From Nonomuraea cypriaca (GTDB taxonomy: Bacteria; Actinomycetota; Actinomycetes; Streptosporangiales; Streptosporangiaceae), in the NCBI RefSeq assembly GCF_015645445.1, contig NZ_JADOGI010000047.1, forward strand, positions 1 to 55,173: 55,173 bases of DNA, in the 5' to 3' direction. A program made the translations under genes and the position numbers. Of this stretch, positions 50,037 through 55,173 are shown piece by piece. The notes under the pieces are model-generated. The model saw only the letters and a program-made list of their open reading frames with translations, was not told the origin of the DNA and did not search any database. The first letter of the stretch is position 1; every line of letters starts with the position of its first letter.

Positions 50037-50060
50037 ACGAGCCCGAGCGGGGCGCGATGA
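50021..50060. repeat. 16-bp direct repeat at the DUF2877/fdrA junction
   Basis: GAGCGGGGCGCGATGA occurs at 50021-50036 and 50045-50060, offset by exactly 24 nt. Each copy ends in an ATGA, so fdrA has two in-frame ATG starts (50033 and 50057) with identical upstream bases. Confidence 0.85.
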
Positions 50061-51397
50061 GGGAAGTCGTGCAGGTGCGGCGGGGGGCATACCACGACTC
50101 GGTCACGCTCATGCGCGTCAGCCGGGCGCTGTCCGGCCTGCCGGGCGTGGCCGCCGCCATGGTCGCCATGGCGACGGACCTCAACGTCTCCATCATCAGG
50201 GACCTCGGCTTCACCGTCCCGGAAACCGGCCCCGGCGACCTCGTCATCGCGGTCCGGGCGCACGACACGAAGGCGGCCGTCGAAGCGGCCGACCGGCAGC
50301 TCGCCCCCGCCGCGCGGGAGGACACGGCGCCGGAGCAACCGCCGCTGACCACCCGCTCGGCCGCGGGAGGCCCGGCCGATCTCGTGCTGATCTCGGTCCC
50401 CGGCGAGTACGCCTTCCTCGAGGCCCACGACGCCGTCCAGGCCGGCCTCCCCGTCATGATCTTCAGCGACGACGTGCCCGTGGCGCAGGAGAGGCGGCTG
50501 AAGGAGCTGGCGGAGGACCGCGACGTCCTGGTCATGGGCCCGGACTGCGGCACCGCCGTGATCGGCGGCGTCGGCCTCGGCTTCGCGAACGTCCTCAGCC
50601 CCGGCCCCGTCGGGATCGTGGCCGCGTCCGGCACCGGCGCCCAGCAGGTGACGTCCCTGCTCGACTGGGCCGGCACGGGCGTCAGCCACGTACTCGGCGT
50701 GGGCGGCAGGGACCTGTCCGCCGCGGTCGGCGGCCTGTCGACGCTGCGTGCCCTGCGCATGCTGGACGAGGACCCGGCCACGGAGCTGGTCGTCCTCATC
50801 TCCAAGCCGCCGTCGCCCGAGGTGGCGGGGGCCGTGCGGGAGGCCGTGGAACGGCTGCGCACGCCGGTCGTGCGGGCGCTGCTCCAGGAGGGCGCACCCG
50901 ACCTCACGGAGGCGACCGAGCAGGCGCTGCGCGCGCTGGGCCGGCCGGTTCCCGAGTGGCCGTCGTGGCCGTCCTGGTCAGGGAGGACGGCCGGCAGCAA
51001 GGCGATCAGGGGCCTGTACGCCGGCGGCACGCTCGCCGCCGAGGCCGCCCTGGTCGCCGGTCGGGGGGAGTTCGTGGACTACGGCGACGACGCGTACACC
51101 AGGGGAAGGGCGCACCCGATGATCGACCCGACGTTGCGCGTGGAGGCGCTGGCCCGCGCCGGCGAGGAGGAGGTGGTGCTCATGGACGTCGTACTCGGCC
51201 ACGCCGCCGACCCCGACCCGGCCGCCTCGCTGGCGCACGCCGTCGCCCGTACGCCCGCCACCGTCGTGATCGCCCTCGTCGGCACCGAAGGCGACCCGCA
51301 GGACCTGCACCGCCAGGCCGCCGCCTTCCGCGAGGCGGGCGCGGCCGTGTTCACGTCGAACGCCCAGGCCGCGCGGCACGCCAGGAGCCTGCTGTGA
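50033..51397 (+). CDS. fdrA: FdrA-family protein (AllF-like oxamic transcarbamylase subunit)
   Basis: A 454-residue FdrA protein related to succinyl-CoA synthetase alpha chains. Seen: VVQVRRGAYHDSVTLMRVS near the N-terminus, the Rossmann-like VMGPDCGTAVIGGVGLGFAN near residue 172, VAASGTGAQQVTSLLDWAG near residue 200, and GLYAGGTLAAEAA near residue 327. The C-terminal domain has YGDDAYTRGRAHPMIDPTLR and VLMDVVLGHAADPDPA. With the flanking DUF2877 and DUF1116 genes it makes the complete AllFGH set. ATG 50057 in the second copy of a 16-bp repeat could also be the start. Confidence 0.92.
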   Translation: MNEPERGAMREVVQVRRGAYHDSVTLMRVSRALSGLPGVAAAMVAMATDLNVSIIRDLGFTVPETGPGDLVIAVRAHDTKAAVEAADRQLAPAAREDTAPEQPPLTTRSAAGGPADLVLISVPGEYAFLEAHDAVQAGLPVMIFSDDVPVAQERRLKELAEDRDVLVMGPDCGTAVIGGVGLGFANVLSPGPVGIVAASGTGAQQVTSLLDWAGTGVSHVLGVGGRDLSAAVGGLSTLRALRMLDEDPATELVVLISKPPSPEVAGAVREAVERLRTPVVRALLQEGAPDLTEATEQALRALGRPVPEWPSWPSWSGRTAGSKAIRGLYAGGTLAAEAALVAGRGEFVDYGDDAYTRGRAHPMIDPTLRVEALARAGEEEVVLMDVVLGHAADPDPAASLAHAVARTPATVVIALVGTEGDPQDLHRQAAAFREAGAAVFTSNAQAARHARSLL

Positions 51398-52791
51398 GCC
51401 TGCTCGCAGGCCCGCCGAGGGTCATCACCGCCGGCGCGGGGCTGCTGGACGAGGCGCTGCGCGCGCAGGCCGTGCCGACGACGCCGGTCGCGTGGCGCCC
51501 GCCGCTCCCCGGCACCGCGGAGGCGCTGGTCAAGGTGCTGGCCGACCCGCGCAGGGAGGCCGCCAACGAGCTTGCCGCCCGGCGGCTGACGTCCGCGCGG
51601 CCGTACCTGACCGGGGTGCGGCGGGCCTCCGAGGTGCTCGGCGAGGGAATGTTCCTGCACGCGGGCCCGCCCATCACGTGGGAGCGGGCGTCCGGCCCGA
51701 TGCGCGGCGCGCTCGTCGGCGCGATGCTCCTGGAGGGCCTGGCGGGCGACGAGCACGACGCGGAGCGGCGGCTCGCGGCGGGCGGGATCGCGCTGCGGCC
51801 GTGCCACGAACACGCCGCCGTCGGCCCGATGGCGGGCGTGGTGAGCCCGTCGATGTGGTTGTTCGAGGTACGCGACGAGGAGCACGGCGGCACGGCCTAC
51901 TGCTCGCTGAACGAGGGCCTGGGCAAGGTGCTCAGGTACGGCGCGTACGGCCCCGAGGTGCTGGAGCGGCTGCGCTGGATGGACGAGGTGCTCGGCCCGG
52001 TCCTGGCCGCGACGCTGGAGCGGACAGGACCCGTCGACCTGCGCTCGCTGACCGCGCAGGCGCTGCAGATGGGCGACGAGCTGCACAACCGCAACCGCGC
52101 CGCCACCTCGCTGCTGCTGCGCGAGCTGGCCCCCGCAGTCGTCGAGGCCGCCCCTGGCAGCGCCGCGCAGGTGCTGCGCTTCATCAACGGCAACGACCAC
52201 TTCTTCCTGAACGCCGGCATGGCCGCGGCCAAGGTCAGCACGGACGCGGCCCGCGACATCCCCGGCTCGTCCATGGTCGTCGCCATGGCGAGGAACGGCA
52301 CCGACTTCGGCGTGCAGGTGTCGGGGCTGGGCGGCCGCTGGTTCACCGGCCCGTGCGGCGTGCCCGACGGGCTCTACCTGGGCTCGTACGGCCCCGAGGA
52401 CGCCAACCCCGACATCGGCGACTCCACGATCACCGAGACGTCGGGACTGGGCGGGTTCGCCATGGCGGCGTCCCCGGCCATCGTGCGGTTCGTCGGGGGC
52501 GAGGTGGCCGACGCCGTGCGGGCCACCCGCTCCATGTACGAGATCACGCTCGCCGAGCACCCCGCGTACCAGATCCCGGGCCTCGGTTTCCGCGGCACGC
52601 CGACCGGCATCGACGTCACGCTGGTGGCCAGGACCGGCCTGCTGCCCGTGGTCAACACCGGCATCGCGGGCCGCGTCGCGGGCACGGGACAGGTCGGCGC
52701 GGGCCTGGTCGAACCGCCGGTCGAGGCGTTCACGGGAGCGCTGCTCGCCCTGGCCGACGCGGCCGCCGAGCCGTCCGAACGGCCGATGTAG
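51394..52791 (+). CDS. DUF1116 protein (AllG/YlbE-like oxamic transcarbamylase subunit)
   Basis: A 465-residue DUF1116-family protein. Seen: GMFLHAGPPITWERASGPMRGA near residue 84, GIALRPCHEHAAVGPMAGV near residue 131, QMGDELHNRNRAATSLLLREL near residue 230, and NGNDHFFLNAGMAAAKV near residue 266. GTG 51394 overlaps the fdrA stop as GTGA. By analogy to E. coli AllG it forms oxamic transcarbamylase with FdrA and DUF2877. No carbamate kinase gene, which would make ATP from carbamoyl phosphate, follows here. Confidence 0.92.
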   Translation: MSLLAGPPRVITAGAGLLDEALRAQAVPTTPVAWRPPLPGTAEALVKVLADPRREAANELAARRLTSARPYLTGVRRASEVLGEGMFLHAGPPITWERASGPMRGALVGAMLLEGLAGDEHDAERRLAAGGIALRPCHEHAAVGPMAGVVSPSMWLFEVRDEEHGGTAYCSLNEGLGKVLRYGAYGPEVLERLRWMDEVLGPVLAATLERTGPVDLRSLTAQALQMGDELHNRNRAATSLLLRELAPAVVEAAPGSAAQVLRFINGNDHFFLNAGMAAAKVSTDAARDIPGSSMVVAMARNGTDFGVQVSGLGGRWFTGPCGVPDGLYLGSYGPEDANPDIGDSTITETSGLGGFAMAASPAIVRFVGGEVADAVRATRSMYEITLAEHPAYQIPGLGFRGTPTGIDVTLVARTGLLPVVNTGIAGRVAGTGQVGAGLVEPPVEAFTGALLALADAAAEPSERPM

Positions 52792-52922
52792 CCGCACGTC
52801 ACGCCGCTTGTAAGTGCGCTCCGGCTTCCCTTGCGCATTTACCACCGATATCGTATCGAACCTCATAATCTGCAAGTAGCGCGTGTCGCACGTGACGGAT
52901 GAGGCGAGATGGGGGCGGGGAC

Positions 52923-55136
52923 ATGGCAGCCGACCGCTTGCTCAGCGGGCCCGGCCCAGAGGGGGGCGCTCCCGGCGGTGCCCCGGGGGGCGCACCGCAG
53001 GGCCAGGGCCGCCTGGTAGGCAGGCGTTACCGGCTCATGTCGCCCGTCGGCCGGGGCGGCATGGGCATGGTCTGGCACGCCCACGACGTGCTGCTCGACC
53101 GGGACGTGGCGGTCAAGGAGCTGATCCTGCCGTACGGGCTCGACCAGGCGGGCAAGCAGATCGCACACCGGCGCATGCTGCGCGAGGCCAGGTCGGCCGC
53201 GCGGCTGACGCACCCCGGCATCGTGACCGTCCACGACGTGGTCGAGGAGGACGGCCGCCCGTGGATCGTGATGGAGCTTGTCCGGGCGTGGTCACTGGAG
53301 CAGGCCGTACGCCAGAGCGGGCCGCTGCCGGTGGTCCAGGCGGCCGAGATCGGCATCCGGGTGCTCGACGCGGTCAGGCACGCGCACGCCGCCGGGATCC
53401 TGCACCGCGACATCAAGCCGGGCAACGTGCTGCTGACCTCCGACCGGGTGGTGCTGACCGACTTCGGCATCGCGGCCATCGAGGGCGACGTCAACATCAC
53501 GCAGACGGGGCTGCTCATGGGGTCGCCCGCGTACATCCCGCCGGAGCGGTTGTCCGCGCAGCCGATCGGGCAGGCGGCCGACCTGTGGTCGTTCGGCGCG
53601 ACGCTGTACGCGGCGGTCGAGGGGCGGCCGCCGTACGAGGGGCCCGACCCGATCGCCGTGCTGGGCGCGGTGCTCACGCAGGCCCCGATCAGGCCGCAGC
53701 GGGCCGGCTCGCTGATGCCGGTGATCGAGGGCCTGCTGCGCAAGAACCCGGCGGAGCGGCTGACCTCCGCCCAGGTCATCGAGATGCTGGAGGCGGTGCT
53801 GCGCGCGCACGGCTCCACCCGGCCGCGCCCGCCCGAGACGCTGCCCAGCCAGGCCGATCCGACGCCCGCGGGGCTGCTGCCGCCGCTGGAGACGCCGTCG
53901 GGGCCGATGCCGTCGCGGATCGTGGAGACGCCCTCGGGTCCGGTACGCGTACCGTACGACCCGATGACCGGCCCGTCCGGCGGCTACCCGAGCTCGGCCA
54001 GCCCGTCCGGCGGCCACCCGGGTTTGGCGAGCCCCTCGGGCGGCCACCCGGGTTTGGCGAGCCCGTCCGGCGGCCACCCGGGCATGACCAGCCCGTCGGG
54101 CGCCCACCCGTCCGGCAGCCACCCGTCCGGCGGATACCCGTCCGGCGGTCACCCCGCCGACCAGGCGTCAGCGGCGTCGGGCGGGTTCCAGGCGTTCACC
54201 AGCGCGTCGGGGCCCCAGCGGGTGGACAGCGGGCCGCCGTTCGGCGAGCCGACCACGCCGCACCGGATGCCGAGCGACAGCGACGACGACCTGGGCGGCT
54301 CCTCCGCCCCGCGCCCGCAGCCGATCCTCCCCCTCACCACGGACAGCCGCACGTCCTCCGGCGCGACGCCGTGGCCGCTGGCCTCCCCCGACCACCTGCG
54401 CGAGCATTCGCGCGACCTGTCCCACGACATCGACCACAGCCGTCTGACCGCGCTGCCGGACGCGTCGCCGCGCACCGGCAAGAGCAGGCGCAGGCAGGAG
54501 GAGGACGACAGCGCGTGGGCACGTGAGGGCCGGCCCAGCGCGGTCGTGATCATCAGCGCGCTCGTCGGGGTGGCCGTCGTCGTGGGCGCCGCGTTCATCC
54601 TCCTGTCGGGCGGCTCGCCCGAGGAGGCCCCGAGCGCCGCGCCGTCCAACGCCGCCAGTACCTCGGAGAGCGCCCCGACGCGGCAGGCGGAGGCGTCGGC
54701 CGCGCCCGAGGGCTACGAGGAACACACCCCGCCCGGCTTCACCGTCGCCGCGCCGGCGGACTGGACGATGGCGACGGCGGACGGCGCGGCCACGTTCAGC
54801 GGGCCCAAGGACTCGGGCATGCGGATCCTGGTGGAGCCGGCCACCCCGCAGGCCGACGGGGGGCTGTCCGAGCTGAGCCGGCTGGAGGCCGAGGGCGGCG
54901 TGGAGGGCTACATCCAGGTGCGGCTCCAGGCGACGAACTTCCGCGGCTGGAAGGCGGCCGACTGGGAGTACACCTACACCACGCCCGAGGGCGTCCCCAT
55001 GCACACGCTGACCAGGTACGTCTCGATCGACGACACGACGGCGTTCAAGATCACGTTCGAGCTGCCCGAACTCAAGTGGGACGAGCAGGCCGAACTCCGC
55101 AAGGTCTTCCTGGACACGTTCCGCCAATCCACCTGA
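52923..55136 (+). CDS. transmembrane Ser/Thr protein kinase
   Basis: A 737-residue receptor-like kinase. The kinase domain spans about residues 36-295: Gly loop VGRGGMGMV, K65 in VAVKEL, HRDIKPGNVLL (D163), DFG near residue 180, and SPAYIPPERL. A Pro/Gly/Ser/His linker follows (about 300-530) with SPSGGHPG-type repeats. A basic stop-transfer region precedes one transmembrane helix (about 540-562). The external part has a Ser/Ala linker and a C-terminal domain starting PPGFTVAAPADWTM, with no PASTA repeats. GGGGGCGGGG lies upstream of ATG 52923; ATG 52899 is the alternative. Confidence 0.92.
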   Translation: MAADRLLSGPGPEGGAPGGAPGGAPQGQGRLVGRRYRLMSPVGRGGMGMVWHAHDVLLDRDVAVKELILPYGLDQAGKQIAHRRMLREARSAARLTHPGIVTVHDVVEEDGRPWIVMELVRAWSLEQAVRQSGPLPVVQAAEIGIRVLDAVRHAHAAGILHRDIKPGNVLLTSDRVVLTDFGIAAIEGDVNITQTGLLMGSPAYIPPERLSAQPIGQAADLWSFGATLYAAVEGRPPYEGPDPIAVLGAVLTQAPIRPQRAGSLMPVIEGLLRKNPAERLTSAQVIEMLEAVLRAHGSTRPRPPETLPSQADPTPAGLLPPLETPSGPMPSRIVETPSGPVRVPYDPMTGPSGGYPSSASPSGGHPGLASPSGGHPGLASPSGGHPGMTSPSGAHPSGSHPSGGYPSGGHPADQASAASGGFQAFTSASGPQRVDSGPPFGEPTTPHRMPSDSDDDLGGSSAPRPQPILPLTTDSRTSSGATPWPLASPDHLREHSRDLSHDIDHSRLTALPDASPRTGKSRRRQEEDDSAWAREGRPSAVVIISALVGVAVVVGAAFILLSGGSPEEAPSAAPSNAASTSESAPTRQAEASAAPEGYEEHTPPGFTVAAPADWTMATADGAATFSGPKDSGMRILVEPATPQADGGLSELSRLEAEGGVEGYIQVRLQATNFRGWKAADWEYTYTTPEGVPMHTLTRYVSIDDTTAFKITFELPELKWDEQAELRKVFLDTFRQST
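54001..54090. repeat. 30-bp tandem repeats in the kinase linker
   Basis: Units 54001-54030, 54031-54060 and 54061-54090 are near-identical and encode the decapeptide PSGGHPGLAS. Shorter PSGG/HPSG units continue to about 54150. Confidence 0.85.
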
Positions 55137-55138
55137 CC

Positions 55139-55160
55139 CGCGGAGGGCTTGCCCCCCGCG
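55139..55160 (+). terminator. hairpin just after the kinase stop
   Basis: An outer stem CGCGG/CCGCG encloses GGGC-TT-GCCC right after the stop at 55136. There is no U tract. It is probably the transcript end. Confidence 0.45.
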
Positions 55161-55173
55161 TCCCCCCCATCCC

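Overview
The window is chromosomal DNA of a very high-GC actinobacterium. It fits Streptosporangiales, in the Nonomuraea/Streptosporangium range, judged from GC-rich codon use, many GTG starts, TAnnnT -10 boxes sitting 6-8 nt before start codons (leaderless genes), an aroC-aroK-aroB-aroQ operon and a PASTA-less actinobacterial Ser/Thr kinase. The genus call is inference. The window is almost fully coding, and I see no tRNA, rRNA or CRISPR array.

Layout: 1-3.2 kb has a truncated repeat-rich protein divergent from a DinG-type helicase. 3.4-9.8 kb has an SGNH hydrolase, a complete IscB nuclease with a structured upstream RNA region, the aroQ-aroB-aroK-aroC operon (read leftward) and a prepilin peptidase. 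9.9-13.7 kb has an SseB-like protein, a barbiturase/cyanuric acid hydrolase family enzyme divergent from an alpha/beta hydrolase across a perfect 17-bp palindrome, and a FUSC-type membrane protein. 13.8-24.1 kb has an unknown gene pair, a nitrilase-family amidase, a DUF418 membrane protein, a TAP-like hydrolase, a PLP aminotransferase, a carboxyltransferase, a CoA transferase, a small P-loop kinase, a histidine phosphatase and an F420-type nitroreductase. 24.2-28.4 kb has HyuB, HyuA and a small membrane protein. 28.4-33.9 kb has thymidine kinase, a DsbA/FrnE oxidoreductase, an unknown protein, a CoxG-like protein and cydAB. 33.9-39.6 kb has a complete liv-type ABC transporter divergent from a LacI regulator. 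39.6-41.1 kb has two tandem duplicate lipoproteins and a broken leucine-rich-repeat gene. 41.1-52.8 kb is a nitrogen-heterocycle block: a three-subunit molybdenum hydroxylase with its uracil/xanthine-type permease, an NYN protein, an S4 protein, a PucR regulator, and divergent DUF2877-FdrA-DUF1116 genes (the oxamic transcarbamylase set). 52.9-55.1 kb is a membrane Ser/Thr kinase.

The most notable system is the IscB locus at about 4.25-5.83 kb. All RuvC and HNH catalytic residues are present. The roughly 250 nt directly 5' of the GTG start can fold into serial hairpins, two with GNRA loops, closed by a long-range helix, as expected for an OMEGA guide RNA. It lies directly behind aroQ with no transposase in the window. 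A second theme is dispersed catabolism of cyclic amides, purines and ureides: barbiturase family, hydantoinase, molybdenum hydroxylase, PucR and oxamic transcarbamylase genes.
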